From Pirellulales bacterium (lineage in GTDB: Bacteria; Planctomycetota; Planctomycetia; Pirellulales; PALSA-1355), in assembly GCA_022844125.1 (NCBI GenBank), contig JALHMI010000010.1, forward strand, positions 186,001-250,000: a DNA stretch of 64,000 nt. Direction: 5' to 3'. The notes under the pieces are model-generated. The model saw only the letters and a list, made by a program, of their open reading frames with translations, searched no databases and had not been told where the DNA came from. Shown here piece by piece: positions 38,256-47,208 of this stretch. Every line of letters begins with the position of its first letter. The first letter of the stretch is position 1. The position numbers and the translations under genes were made by a program.

Positions 38256-38324
38256 GCTAATGCACTAACAAATGAGCCGCTTACCGAGGTAAACGGTCGA
38301 GCTCATCTCATTTCAGTGCTTAGC
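38256..38324. repeat. 69-base imperfect inverted repeat, possible structured RNA
   Basis: GCTAA(T)GCACT pairs with AGTGCTTAGC, AAATGAG with CTCATTT, CCG with CGG and TTACC with GGTAA, around a GA turn: 25 base pairs in nested order, with one single-base bulge, small internal loops and one ten-base bulge (TCGAGCTCAT). An alternative pairing ATGAGC/GCTCAT competes in the middle. No T run follows, so it is not an ordinary terminator. It could be a regulatory RNA, a palindromic mobile unit or a protein-binding cruciform. Confidence 0.6.
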
Positions 38325-38671
38325 GTCTTGCGGACCAAAATCCGCCGGTCAACCGCTTCCCCGATGCCACCCGGCCGACACCGACTCTCGCTGTTCGGCT
38401 CTCAACTCGGGTAAGTGTGACCAGATCGCCCCCCGGCTGTCTCGTCATGGAAGTTCGCCCGGTCGACGACCTCCGCGAACGTGTCGCGACATCTCTGACT
38501 TGAGATTCTCTCGCCTTGCCTCCTCTCGGCAAAAGCCCGGCTCAGCTCATGCATGATGAATGTCACTCGATGGAGTGACCGATGCGATGCGAGAACGCCC
38601 GGAAATGTTCTCGCCCCCCGAGATCAGTGGTTAAGCAACAAGTAGACGTAATCGTAAACGCAAACAACTTT

Positions 38672-38677
38672 GAGGAG
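38672..38677 (+). promoter_or_regulatory. Ribosome binding site of the PEP-CTERM gene
   Basis: GAGGAG eight bases before the GTG at 38686 supports this unusual start codon. Confidence 0.65.
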
Positions 38678-38685
38678 TCTGACTA

Positions 38686-39357
38686 GTGAAAAAGTCCATC
38701 TTGACTGCCATCGCGATGCTCGTCGCGGCCATGACTAATTCTTCGCAGGGCGCGATGCGAATCACCGAGTGGATGTACTCCGGTATCAACGGCGAGTACG
38801 TCGAATTTACCAATACCGGCGCCGCCCCTGTCGACATGACGGGCTGGAGCTACGATGACGACAGCGGAGTCCCTGGCACTACTTCTTTGAGTGCCTTTGG
38901 CATCCTGGCTCCTGGCGAGTCGGTAATCCTGACCGAGGCGGTCGAAGCGGCATTTCGCACTGCATGGTCATTGGCCCCCACCGTTAAAGTCATCGGCGGC
39001 AATACGAACAATCTGGGCCGCAACGACCAAATCAATCTCTTCGATCCGTCGAACGCCCTCGTCGACCGTCTGACCTACGGTGATCAAAATATCCCCGGCA
39101 CGATCCGCACCACGAGCGTTAGCGGTAATCCGATCACTTTGGCGGCCCTGGGGACGAACAACGTTGCTCAGTGGCAGCTCTCGTTCGTGGGAGATGCCTA
39201 CGGCTCGTATTTGTCGGCGGGCACGGCCCCGTTCCTTGATCTGGGCAACCCAGGTATCGGCAACTACGTGGTCCCCGAGCCTTCCTCCGTCGTGCTTGGA
39301 CTGTTCGGCATCGCGAGCGTTGCGGCGATTGCGATTCGTCGCCGCCGAATCGGCTAG
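38686..39357 (+). CDS. PEP-CTERM protein with lamin-tail domain
   Basis: A signal peptide (about residues 1-23) is followed by a lamin-tail domain: MRITEWMYSGINGEYVEFTNTGAAPVDMTGW, then ILAPGESVILTEA and GRNDQINLFDPSNALVDRLTYG. The C-terminus is a full PEP-CTERM sorting signal, VPEPSSVVLGLFGIASVAAIAIRRRR, meaning recognition and cleavage by an exosortase encoded elsewhere. Such proteins are often released to or tethered in the extracellular matrix. Translation starts at GTG. A perfect terminator follows 32 bases after the stop, so it is a single-gene transcript. Confidence 0.92.
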   Translation: MKKSILTAIAMLVAAMTNSSQGAMRITEWMYSGINGEYVEFTNTGAAPVDMTGWSYDDDSGVPGTTSLSAFGILAPGESVILTEAVEAAFRTAWSLAPTVKVIGGNTNNLGRNDQINLFDPSNALVDRLTYGDQNIPGTIRTTSVSGNPITLAALGTNNVAQWQLSFVGDAYGSYLSAGTAPFLDLGNPGIGNYVVPEPSSVVLGLFGIASVAAIAIRRRRIG

Positions 39358-39389
39358 TTCGAGCCACCACGTCGTCAATTTCCCAAAAA

Positions 39390-39421
39390 GCGTGCGCGAA
39401 TGCGGTTCGCGCACGCTTTTT
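39390..39421 (+). terminator. Perfect intrinsic terminator after the PEP-CTERM gene
   Basis: GCGTGCGCGAA and TTCGCGCACGC form an 11-bp perfect stem around TGCGG, followed by TTTTT. A run of five A precedes it, so it can work on both strands. Confidence 0.9.
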
Positions 39422-39533
39422 CCATGCGCGCAGCGTGGGGGGAGACTCGCACCCTTCGAACACGAACGCTAGACTCACGGCGGTTCAAGCTTCTTATCCC
39501 TCCCAAACGCCCCCGTCCATCGACGGCCACGAC

Positions 39534-41213
39534 ATGCGCATCGCAATCTCCTCCGCAGTGTTGCTTTTCTTGTTTCATTGCATTCCCTCGATGGCCGAAC
39601 CGCGTGCGTCAAAGCCTCAGGAGTCCACGCAGCTCTTGGGGCATTGGCCCCTCGCAGGCGATAGCCGTGATGCATCGCCGCACGCACTTCATGGAACCGC
39701 TGTCGGAACCGTGCGCTGGAAAACCGATCCCCTTGCACCAACCAAGGCTTCCGCCGAATTCGATGGACGCACCAGCGCAATCGAGATCCCTGCCCATCCC
39801 GCTCTCCGCTTGGGCAAGGGTGACTTTACGCTGGCGGCCTGGGTGAATCTGCCGGCCGATCTCGACGACATCCCCGGAGATATCCTCAGTCAGTACGATC
39901 CCGCTTCGCGGCGCGGCCTCCATCTCTCGATCAAGACCAACGCTGGCGTGACAACCACCCAAGCAAACTTCCGCCAACTTCAGTTCGGGATCGACAACGA
40001 CCAAGGTTCGGAATGGGAAGATTCCGGGCGTCCCGGCAACGCGACGCTCGCATTTGCCCTCGCCGCACATAAGGGTCAACTCTTCGCTGGCGCCTGCGAC
40101 CACACCAACGCTGCCAAGGGGCGCATCTATCGCTATCAGGCGCCCAGTACCTGGGTCGATTGCGGTGCCCCCGACGAATCCAACGCCGTCACGGCACTCG
40201 CTGAATTCAATGGCGAACTCTATGCCGGCACCGGCAAGTATCGCTTTGCTGGGTCATCACTGTCCGAATCGACCAACCAGAATCTGGGCGGCGGAATCTA
40301 TCGCTACGAGGCGGATGGCCGCTGGAGCGCCTGCGGAAAGCTGAAGGAAGTCGAAGCCATCGGCGGCATGGTCGTCTTCGCCGGTCGGCTCTACGCCTCC
40401 AGCCTTTATCGGCCGGCCGGGTTCTTTCGCTACGAAGGCGGAACCCAGTGGACGGCTCTCGCCACGCCCGGCGTCCGGGTCGAAGCCCTTGGCGTCCATG
40501 ACGGCTTCCTGTATGCGACCAGCTACGACGGTGGGCGAGTTTACCGCTTCGATGGCAGGAATTGGACCGACTGTGGGCAACTCGGTGGCACGGACGAAAA
40601 CTCTCAAACCTACTCCTTCGCCGTTTATCAGGGTCGCCTCTACGTCGGCACCTGGCGCAGCGGCAAAGTGTATCGTTTTGAGGAGCCTGGCCGCTGGACC
40701 GACGTCGGCCGCTTGGGTGAAGAACTAGAAGTCATGGGAATGCTCGTCCACAACGGGCGGCTGATCGCCGGCACGCTCCCGCTGGCAGAAGTCTATGGGT
40801 ATCGTAGCGAGCAAGCGTGGCAACGACTCGCGCGACTTGATCACACCCCCGCTGTGGTCTATCGCCGCGCATGGACGATGGCCGAGTTCGATGGTTCGCT
40901 CTTCTGTAGCACGCTTCCGTCCGGCCGAATCTACCGCTATCGAGCCGGAGTCAGCGCCATGCACGGCGAGGCCTTCCCGCCAGGCTGGCATCATGTCGTC
41001 GCCGTGCGGAGCGGGCGCCGACTGCTGTTGTATCTCGATGGCAAGCGAGTTGCCACCTCCGCGGAGTTCGATCCTGATGCGTTTGACATCAGCTCAGACT
41101 CACCTCTGCAAGTTGGATTCGGCGAGAACGACCACTTCAACGGTTCTATCTCGGACGTACGCCTCTATCGCGGCGCTCTCGCGGAAAGCGAGATCAAATC
41201 TCTGACTGATTAG
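39534..41213 (+). CDS. Secreted LamG protein split by a seven-bladed propeller
   Basis: A signal peptide (about residues 1-21) is followed by the first half of a LamG/concanavalin-type jelly roll (GHWPLAGDSRDASPHALHG, FDGRTSAIEIPA, DFTLAAWVNLPA). From about residue 161 seven kelch-like repeats of roughly 40 residues follow, each with a strand of the type GxIYRYxxxxxWxDCG and another of the type LYAGTG. The LamG fold then resumes at FPPGWHHVVAVRSGRRLLLYLDGK and ends with FNGSISDVRLYRGALAESEI. It is probably an extracellular carbohydrate-binding or adhesion protein. ATG 39534 is chosen because it begins the signal peptide. Confidence 0.8.
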   Translation: MRIAISSAVLLFLFHCIPSMAEPRASKPQESTQLLGHWPLAGDSRDASPHALHGTAVGTVRWKTDPLAPTKASAEFDGRTSAIEIPAHPALRLGKGDFTLAAWVNLPADLDDIPGDILSQYDPASRRGLHLSIKTNAGVTTTQANFRQLQFGIDNDQGSEWEDSGRPGNATLAFALAAHKGQLFAGACDHTNAAKGRIYRYQAPSTWVDCGAPDESNAVTALAEFNGELYAGTGKYRFAGSSLSESTNQNLGGGIYRYEADGRWSACGKLKEVEAIGGMVVFAGRLYASSLYRPAGFFRYEGGTQWTALATPGVRVEALGVHDGFLYATSYDGGRVYRFDGRNWTDCGQLGGTDENSQTYSFAVYQGRLYVGTWRSGKVYRFEEPGRWTDVGRLGEELEVMGMLVHNGRLIAGTLPLAEVYGYRSEQAWQRLARLDHTPAVVYRRAWTMAEFDGSLFCSTLPSGRIYRYRAGVSAMHGEAFPPGWHHVVAVRSGRRLLLYLDGKRVATSAEFDPDAFDISSDSPLQVGFGENDHFNGSISDVRLYRGALAESEIKSLTD

Positions 41214-41482
41214 AAGCTGCGCCGTGCCCCGTTCACCCAATCAATCGTGCATTTACCCTCAGAGTGAACGCGCTTTGCTCGCTGGCATGTCAGGACGGCC
41301 AGCGTGTCCGCTCTGCGTCCAACACGGCGCACCTCCAAACTCCCGATCTGGGTTTTCTCCAGGGTAAATCCGGGCGGTTTGCTGAGCCTATTCGGTTTCG
41401 GCACGTCATCTGCATCCTTCGTCTGCAATCGCGGCAGCCTGCACTGCCGTTGCCAAACACAACACAATTGAGAGTACGGATC

Positions 41483-41487
41483 GGAGG
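41483..41487 (+). promoter_or_regulatory. Ribosome binding site of the Tyr/Gly-rich gene
   Basis: GGAGG six bases before ATG 41494. Confidence 0.6.
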
Positions 41488-41493
41488 ACAATT

Positions 41494-42357
41494 ATGCGTA
41501 CGATGTTTTCGACCGCAGCGGCGCTGGCTGTGGGCCTGATTGCCGCAGTCGCGATGGGACAAGAAGGAGGACGTGATCCATCCCCCTCGGCGCTGCAGCC
41601 GGGTGCGCAACAGCCGGCTGCCCAAAGTCCGGCCCCACAGGATGCCACCCAGCCGGCGCCGCCTCCGGCTGTCGACCGGGATGCTCCGGCGCTAGGCAAT
41701 GATGGAGCTCAACCGAGCCTGACTCAGCCGACTGAAGGCGAAGAGCGGCTGGAAAATCGCGCGGAACTTCAGCGCGAAATCGATCGCACGGAAGCCCTGA
41801 ACGAGCGAGCTCTCAACGAACGGCAAGACGGCATCCTGGAGGATCGCGACGTCGGACGTGATGCTGCTGCCAATCGGGCGAACCGCTCGTTTAACGATTA
41901 CCGGGAGAACCGCAGTGCGGATGCAGATCGCAACGCGGAGCGTCGCACTGGCGACAATAATCGCTGGCGCTACGTCCGGCACAACAACCAGTGGTGGTAC
42001 TGGACGCCCCAGAGCACCTGGCTCATCTGGTCGGGCGACCGTTGGCTGCAGCAGGCCGAGTTCAACCGCCTCTATGCCGGCCGCCCGTACCAGGGTTCCT
42101 ATCGAACCGGATACCGTGGCGATGGGTTCGATGACGGCTACTACGACCGCGGCTATTATGGCCCAGGTCGCGGCTCCTACGGGCGCGACTACTACGGGCG
42201 CGGCTATTATGGGCGCGGTTATTATAGTCCGGGTTACTACGGTCCCGGCTACTACAACCCCGGTGCAGCTGCCGGCGCCAACCTTGGCGGGGCGATCGGT
42301 GGACGGGGCGGCGCTAATGTCGGCGCAGCGATCGGAGGCGCGATCAGCGGTTGGTAA
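41494..42357 (+). CDS. Secreted Pro- and Tyr/Gly-rich repeat protein
   Basis: A signal peptide (about residues 1-22) leads into a Pro/Gln/Ala-rich linker, then a charged helical stretch (about 80-150) full of Arg, Asn, Asp and Glu. A short domain RWRYVRHNNQWWYWTPQSTWLIWSGDRW follows, a Trp-rich pattern I have seen in secreted planctomycete proteins of unknown function. The next 40 residues are repeats of GYYGRGYYGPGYY type, and the end is Gly/Ala-rich (GGAIGGRGGANVGAAIGGAISGW), similar to glycine-zipper segments. It may be a cell-wall or matrix protein. A strong terminator follows. Confidence 0.75.
   Translation: MRTMFSTAAALAVGLIAAVAMGQEGGRDPSPSALQPGAQQPAAQSPAPQDATQPAPPPAVDRDAPALGNDGAQPSLTQPTEGEERLENRAELQREIDRTEALNERALNERQDGILEDRDVGRDAAANRANRSFNDYRENRSADADRNAERRTGDNNRWRYVRHNNQWWYWTPQSTWLIWSGDRWLQQAEFNRLYAGRPYQGSYRTGYRGDGFDDGYYDRGYYGPGRGSYGRDYYGRGYYGRGYYSPGYYGPGYYNPGAAAGANLGGAIGGRGGANVGAAIGGAISGW
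42136..42263 (+). repeat. Tandem repeat coding for Tyr-Tyr-Gly units
   Basis: Units of 12 to 15 bases such as GGCTATTATGGGCGC and GGTTACTACGGTCCC repeat about nine times, with variation mainly at third codon positions, which points to selection on the protein sequence. Confidence 0.7.
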
Positions 42358-42390
42358 GCGCGAACCTCACCACTTAGTCCTGATCAACCG

Positions 42391-42426
42391 TAGCTCGCCG
42401 ACCCCACGGTCGGCGAGCTATTTTCT
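42391..42426 (+). terminator. Perfect intrinsic terminator after the Tyr/Gly-rich gene
   Basis: TAGCTCGCCGACC and GGTCGGCGAGCTA form a 13-bp stem around CCAC, followed by TTTTCT. Confidence 0.9.
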
Positions 42427-42505
42427 AGCGCATTGCCATTGTGTCCGGCGAAGCGGCACGACGATAATCGTCGCATCACCAGCCTTTCGTACTGCCGCCA
42501 ACGCC

Positions 42506-43129
42506 ATGAGTGACCAAGAGATCACGCGACTCTCGCTTAGCGACCTTCCCGTCGCGCGCGCGTCGATGGGGCGCGCCTTTCGCGATTACAACCTGATGGC
42601 GTATGCCAAACCAGGTCAGCGATCGGCCGCGGTTACGTCGTTGTACGGAGCAATTCTCAAGGATTGCTTGACCCATGGCGAAGTCTACGCCCATGGTCCG
42701 TGCAAGGGAGTCGCCGGCTGGCTGCCGCCATCGTGTCCGGCCCCCACGTTTCTCCGTCAGGCCCGGGCCGGCATGCTTGCCATCCCGTGGCATTTCGGCC
42801 TGCGCGGCTTTCGCATCCTGGACGCCTATGACAAGGTCGCCCGGCGATTGCATCACGATCACGCCCCCATGCCGCACTGGTTCCTGGCCGCGATCGGCGT
42901 CGACGCCGGGCATCAGGGCCAGGGAATCGGCAGCGCCCTGATGCGACCGATGCTCGAGCGGGCCGATCGCGAGGCAGTGCACTGCTGGCTCGACACCCAC
43001 CAGGAATCGAATGTCCGGCTCTACCAGCGCCACGGGTTCGTCGTCGCCGAGCGGGTCGAAATCCCCGGCCATCCGATTCCGGTCTATGGCATGCTTCGAC
43101 CGCCCCAGCGGCCTCAGGCAGCGACCTAG
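42506..43129 (+). CDS. GNAT family N-acetyltransferase
   Basis: A single GNAT domain of 207 residues. The acetyl-CoA loop is in HWFLAAIGVDAGHQGQGIGSALMRPML (Q-G-x-G-I-G), and the end HQESNVRLYQRHGFVVAERVEIPG is typical. The ORF runs far upstream only because the same frame is open through the repeat gene; ATG 42506 (MSDQEITRLSLSD) gives a normal N-terminus. Substrate unknown. It is separated from the previous gene by a strong terminator and so has its own promoter. Confidence 0.88.
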   Translation: MSDQEITRLSLSDLPVARASMGRAFRDYNLMAYAKPGQRSAAVTSLYGAILKDCLTHGEVYAHGPCKGVAGWLPPSCPAPTFLRQARAGMLAIPWHFGLRGFRILDAYDKVARRLHHDHAPMPHWFLAAIGVDAGHQGQGIGSALMRPMLERADREAVHCWLDTHQESNVRLYQRHGFVVAERVEIPGHPIPVYGMLRPPQRPQAAT

Positions 43130-43243
43130 CCAAGATACCTGCCGCCGGGACGAAGTAGCTTCAATGGCGGGCATGCAGTCAGTAGAATCTAAGGGTGTCG
43201 AATCACCTGACCGACCCTCCCCCTTGATCGTCGAACGCACCGG

Positions 43244-43939
43244 ATGATGGAAGCACTCCCGATCATCATCTTTGTCGTCTTCGGCGGTCTGATTATCACG
43301 GGCGCCGTATTCTCGTGGCTCGGCGCCAAGCGGCGCCGCGAGGAAATGGCCGCGCTGGCGAATCGCCTCGGCTGGACCTACCGCGCCGGAAATGACAGCT
43401 CACTCCCCACGCGCTTTGCGGGCTTCAAGTTCCTCGAACGCGGCTCCAACCGATACGCCTACAACGTCCTTACGGGCACGTATCGAAATCGGGCCGCCTG
43501 CGCTTTCGACTATCACTACGAAACCCACTCGACCAATTCCAAAGGCAAACGCACCACGCATCATCATCATTGCTCCGTGGTCGTGCTGGAAACGGGACTG
43601 CCTCTCAAGCCGCTCACGATTCGGCCCGAGGGCTTTTTCGATCGCGTCGGAGAGCTCTTCGGTTTCGACGACATCGACTTCGAGTCTACCGAGTTCAGCC
43701 GGGCGTTCCACGTTTGGAGTCCCGATCGGGCCTGGGCGTTCGACATCATCCATCAGGAGACGATGGAATATTTGCTCGGCGCCCCGCGCTTCAGCATTGA
43801 GCTGCTCGGTCCGCGAGTCTTTATCTATCGGGCCCAGTGCTTCTCTCCGGCCGAATATCAAAGCGCCTTGGAGCTTTCCTCAGGTTTGATCGACAGGCTT
43901 CCCAAGTACCTGTTACGTGAATGGAAAGGAGCTGTTTAA
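43244..43939 (+). CDS. Membrane protein of unknown function, upstream partner of LemA
   Basis: A 231-residue protein with one N-terminal membrane helix (about residues 5-27), then a cytoplasmic domain with LGWTYRAGNDSSLP, DYHYETHSTNSKGKRTTHHHHCSVVVLETG and LPLKPLTIRPEGFFDRVGELFG. The pattern resembles DUF3137-type proteins, which often accompany LemA genes. The stop codon overlaps the LemA start (TAATG), so the two proteins are made together and probably act together at the membrane. I do not know a function. Confidence 0.75.
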   Translation: MMEALPIIIFVVFGGLIITGAVFSWLGAKRRREEMAALANRLGWTYRAGNDSSLPTRFAGFKFLERGSNRYAYNVLTGTYRNRAACAFDYHYETHSTNSKGKRTTHHHHCSVVVLETGLPLKPLTIRPEGFFDRVGELFGFDDIDFESTEFSRAFHVWSPDRAWAFDIIHQETMEYLLGAPRFSIELLGPRVFIYRAQCFSPAEYQSALELSSGLIDRLPKYLLREWKGAV

Positions 43940-44508
43940 TGGGCGAGTCGCTGATCCTGCTGGCCATCGTGGCGTTCGCGGCAATCCTGATCCTCGGGTG
44001 GGTAGCCGGCGCTTACAACGCGCTCGTTCGCTCGCGAAATGCCGTCAGTGAATCCTGGGCGGATATCGATACCGAACTGCACCGCCGCCACGATCTGATT
44101 CCGAACCTGGTCGAAACCGTCAAGGGCTATGCCACCCACGAACGTGAAACCTTCGAGCGCGTGATCCAGGCTCGTAACAACGCCGCTTCTCCGCATGCCT
44201 CGAAGGCCGAGCAGGCGAAAGATGAGAACGCCCTGACCGGCAGCGTCCGGCAACTGTTCGCCCTGGCCGAAGCCTATCCCGATCTGAAGGCCAATCAGAA
44301 CTTCATCGAGTTGCAGCAAGAGCTGGCCAATACGGAAGACCGGCTGCAGCGCTCGCGAAGGTTTTACAATGCGAACGTGCGGGACCTGGATAATCGACTG
44401 GAAACCTTCCCTTCGAACATCGTCGCGTCGATGTTTTCATTCAAGGCGGCCGAGTACTTTGAGGTTGATGAGCCTGCGGTTCGCCAGGCGCCAGTTGTCA
44501 AGTTCTAG
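43939..44508 (+). CDS. LemA family protein
   Basis: A membrane helix (about residues 3-24) is followed by the LemA helical domain: YNALVRSRNAVSESWADIDTELHRRHDLIPNLVETVKGYATHE, AYPDLKANQNFIELQQELANTEDRLQRSRRFYNANVRDLDNRLETFPSN is nearly the family consensus. AAAGGAG seven bases before the ATG and the TAATG overlap support the start. LemA proteins are membrane-associated with an extended helical bundle; the biochemical role is not settled. Confidence 0.95.
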   Translation: MGESLILLAIVAFAAILILGWVAGAYNALVRSRNAVSESWADIDTELHRRHDLIPNLVETVKGYATHERETFERVIQARNNAASPHASKAEQAKDENALTGSVRQLFALAEAYPDLKANQNFIELQQELANTEDRLQRSRRFYNANVRDLDNRLETFPSNIVASMFSFKAAEYFEVDEPAVRQAPVVKF

Positions 44509-44676
44509 TCGCCAACTCGCGCGCCGGCAGCCCGCAAAGTTTGCCCGCCCCGCATGACCGCTACTCGTCAGGCGAAACCTGCGGCGGACGACTTTCTTTA
44601 GTGAGGTACACTTGTCGGGGCGTCGCCAGCGCGGCGGCGGCCCCGCCTTGTGTTCTCCACCGAAGGGGTTGGCCGA

Positions 44677-45522
44677 ATGCGTTTGGACTCTTTGCATTGC
44701 CTGGCGATCGCAGCCGCCGCGCTCTCCACATGCCTCGCACAGTTGGCCACTGCCGGTCAGCTTCCGCCCACTTTCGTCAGTACCTACCGACCGGCAGTCG
44801 AACGACTCAAGGCCGCGTACACCAAAGTATCGGTCGAGGGGACGCTCAGCGTCGACGTTCCCGGCGAAGGCAAGTCGAGCCAGCAGTCCTTCTCCTTCCG
44901 CGCCAGCGGCGACCAGCGCCGGCTCGACGTGACCACCACCGCCCAGCAGGGCATGGGTCTCGAAGTCGGCGCCAGCGAAGTGAACATGGCCACGCCGATC
45001 GGCTCGCTCAATACCTATAAGAAAGCCGGCTCCGACTTCTTCGACAACGCCCGAGAGCGGAAGTATGCCGGAGTCGTCGAAGGCATCGACCGCCGCTCGC
45101 TCATGAATCTGCCATACGCGTTCGATTCGTCTGGCACGATTCTCGATATGCTGCTGCGCTCGAGCGTGAAAGTCGGCAGCGTGAAGTGGATCCGCGCGCA
45201 GGGCGAACCGCTGGTCCAGGTCACGTATCAGGAAGAAGCACGCCACGCCGGCAGGTCCGGCGTCTGGAACTCGACGCTCACGCTCTCACCCCAGGACGGC
45301 TGGGCGCTGCGCAGCTTCACGCGGACGCTGGTCGGCTCGCAGCCCTATACACAGACCGGCCAGCTTGAATACGCCACCGGCGCCGACGGCATTCCCCTGG
45401 TCGAATCGATTACCGTCGAGACGACCGAGGGCTCGCGCGTCATTCGCCGCGAGTCCGTCTCGGTCAGCGATATCCAGTTCGGCGATCCGGGCCAAGAATG
45501 GTTCGATTCGTTCTCGTTCTAA
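44677..45522 (+). CDS. Secreted protein of unknown function
   Basis: A probable signal peptide (about residues 1-27) precedes a domain of about 250 residues rich in beta strands: [40 protein letters not shown], later [36 protein letters not shown]. The repeated strand pattern resembles LolA/outer-membrane lipoprotein carrier-like folds and planctomycete secreted proteins of unknown role, but I cannot assign a family. AAGGGG eight bases upstream supports ATG 44677 over the GTG at 44650. It overlaps the convergent gltX stop by four bases. Confidence 0.65.
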   Translation: MRLDSLHCLAIAAAALSTCLAQLATAGQLPPTFVSTYRPAVERLKAAYTKVSVEGTLSVDVPGEGKSSQQSFSFRASGDQRRLDVTTTAQQGMGLEVGASEVNMATPIGSLNTYKKAGSDFFDNARERKYAGVVEGIDRRSLMNLPYAFDSSGTILDMLLRSSVKVGSVKWIRAQGEPLVQVTYQEEARHAGRSGVWNSTLTLSPQDGWALRSFTRTLVGSQPYTQTGQLEYATGADGIPLVESITVETTEGSRVIRRESVSVSDIQFGDPGQEWFDSFSF

Positions 45523-47078
45523 TCCACGGCCTTGGCCAGCGCCGCGTCGATTCGCTTCAGGCAGGTCTCCTTGCCCAGAATCTCCAGGCAGTCATACAAG
45601 CCCGGGCCAACCGGTTTCCCGGTCGTCGCCACGCGGACCGCGTGAATGATATCGCCGGTCTTGATCCCTTCGCTGGCGACGAAATCGTGCAGCAGTTTCT
45701 CCAGGTTCGGCACGTCGTAAGGCTCGACCTTCGCCAGAGCGTCGCGGAACTTGGCCAGCAGCGCACGTGACTCCGGCTTCGAGAGGTGCTTTTCGAACGC
45801 CTTCTCGTCGTAGCTGATCTCGTCCTGAAAGAAAAAGTCTGCGTAGGCCAGGATGTCGCCAAAGACTTTCAGCCGGTCGCCCGCCGCTTCGATGATCCGC
45901 GTCAGCTTCGGCCCCACCTCGCACGGCGTGGGCTTCGGCACTAGCCCGGCCCGCTGCAGGTAGCCGAGCATCGTGGCCACGCGCTGCTTGATCGGCAGGG
46001 CCTGCATATAGTGGTCCTGAAACGCCCACAGTTTCTTGGGATCGAAACTGGCCGGGGCTTTCGTCACGCGCTCGAGCGAGAAGTTCTCGACGAGCATCGC
46101 GAGGTCCATGAACTCGGTCTTGTCGTCCAGCGACCAGCCCAGCAGCACCAGGTAATTGATGATCGCCTGCGGCAAGTAGCCAACCTGCTCATAGAAGTCG
46201 ACAATCACCGGATTGAACGTATCGGCGCTCGTCGCCAGTCCCAGTTGCTGGGCAATCGCCATCCCGTGTTCGTTCACCAGGGCAAAGTCGCGGTTCTTCA
46301 GATACTTGTCGAGCTTCCGCTTGCTGAGCTTGTTCTTGCTCCCGGGCTCGGCCACGTACGGCAGGTGCGCGTACTGCGGCAATTCGTAACCCAGCGATTG
46401 GGCGATAAACACCTGCCGCGGCGTGTTTGAAAGGTGCTCCTCGGCCCGAATCACGTGCGTGATCTTGAAGTCGTAATCGTCCACCACGCTTGCCAGGTGA
46501 TAAAGACATGTCCCGTCGGCTCGCTGGATCACATGGTCCTGCTCGCGGGCCCATTCGAACTCGACGCGGCCGCGCACGAGGTCGTCGAGCACGAGTGTGC
46601 CTTCGCGCGGCATCTTCAGCCGCACGACCGACTGCCGCCCCTCAGACTCAAAGTCGGCAGACTGCTGCGAGGTCTCAGCCATCCAGCGGCGGCTGTACAG
46701 GAACGGCCGCTTTTCGGCCTGAGCGGTTTCGCGCTCGGCTTGAATCTCCTCAGTCGTGGCGTAGTCGCGATAAGCCAGACCCGCGGCCAGCAGCTTGTCG
46801 ACCGCGGCCTGATACTGTGGCAACCGCTTCGACTGGTAGTACGGCTCGTAAGGACCGCCGACCTCGGGCCCTTCGTCCCAGTCGAGCCCCAACCATTTGA
46901 AGCCGTGCAGGATCGGCGCGAGGGCCGATTCGACGTTCCGCTCCGCGTCGGTATCGTCGATCCGCAGCAAAAACTGCCCGCCATGCCGCCGCGCGAACAG
47001 CCAGTTAAAGAGCGCCGTGCGGACGCCGCCAATATGCAGATAGCCGGTCGGACTGGGAGCGAATCGGGTGCGAACCAT
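45519..47078 (-). CDS. gltX: Glutamyl-tRNA synthetase
   Basis: Class I synthetase of 519 residues. The N-terminus [28 protein letters not shown] carries the HIGH-type motif (HIGG), and the KMSKS-type loop is [10 protein letters not shown]. The C-terminal anticodon-binding domain is complete ([56 protein letters not shown]). Whether it is discriminating cannot be told; no GatCAB genes are in view. It lies 130 bases downstream of hpnG on the same strand. Confidence 0.96.
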   Translation of the reverse strand: MVRTRFAPSPTGYLHIGGVRTALFNWLFARRHGGQFLLRIDDTDAERNVESALAPILHGFKWLGLDWDEGPEVGGPYEPYYQSKRLPQYQAAVDKLLAAGLAYRDYATTEEIQAERETAQAEKRPFLYSRRWMAETSQQSADFESEGRQSVVRLKMPREGTLVLDDLVRGRVEFEWAREQDHVIQRADGTCLYHLASVVDDYDFKITHVIRAEEHLSNTPRQVFIAQSLGYELPQYAHLPYVAEPGSKNKLSKRKLDKYLKNRDFALVNEHGMAIAQQLGLATSADTFNPVIVDFYEQVGYLPQAIINYLVLLGWSLDDKTEFMDLAMLVENFSLERVTKAPASFDPKKLWAFQDHYMQALPIKQRVATMLGYLQRAGLVPKPTPCEVGPKLTRIIEAAGDRLKVFGDILAYADFFFQDEISYDEKAFEKHLSKPESRALLAKFRDALAKVEPYDVPNLEKLLHDFVASEGIKTGDIIHAVRVATTGKPVGPGLYDCLEILGKETCLKRIDAALAKAVD

Positions 47079-47208
47079 GAGCGGGATGAGTCCAAGTGAA
47101 TTCGATTGGAAGCGAACCGCCCATTATGCCGCAGCGGGGAAAACTGCGAAAGGACGGGACGAACCGATGATCGCCAAAAGGATCACAGCAACGCCAGACC
47201 GCGGTGAA

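Larger units (their letters stand above)
37896..38685. other. Long divergent intergenic region, no protein gene supported
   Basis: These 790 bases lie between two divergently transcribed exported-protein genes. Small ORFs on the track here lack ribosome sites and plausible composition. The region is locally AT-richer around 38140-38280 and contains the long hairpin described separately. Promoters for both flanking genes must lie here, but I could not identify a convincing pair of hexamers. Confidence 0.5.

Noticed and set aside
41858-42505. N-terminal extension of the GNAT gene
   Set aside because: It is a Thr/Ala/Arg-rich shadow of the Tyr/Gly-repeat gene in another frame and crosses a strong terminator.
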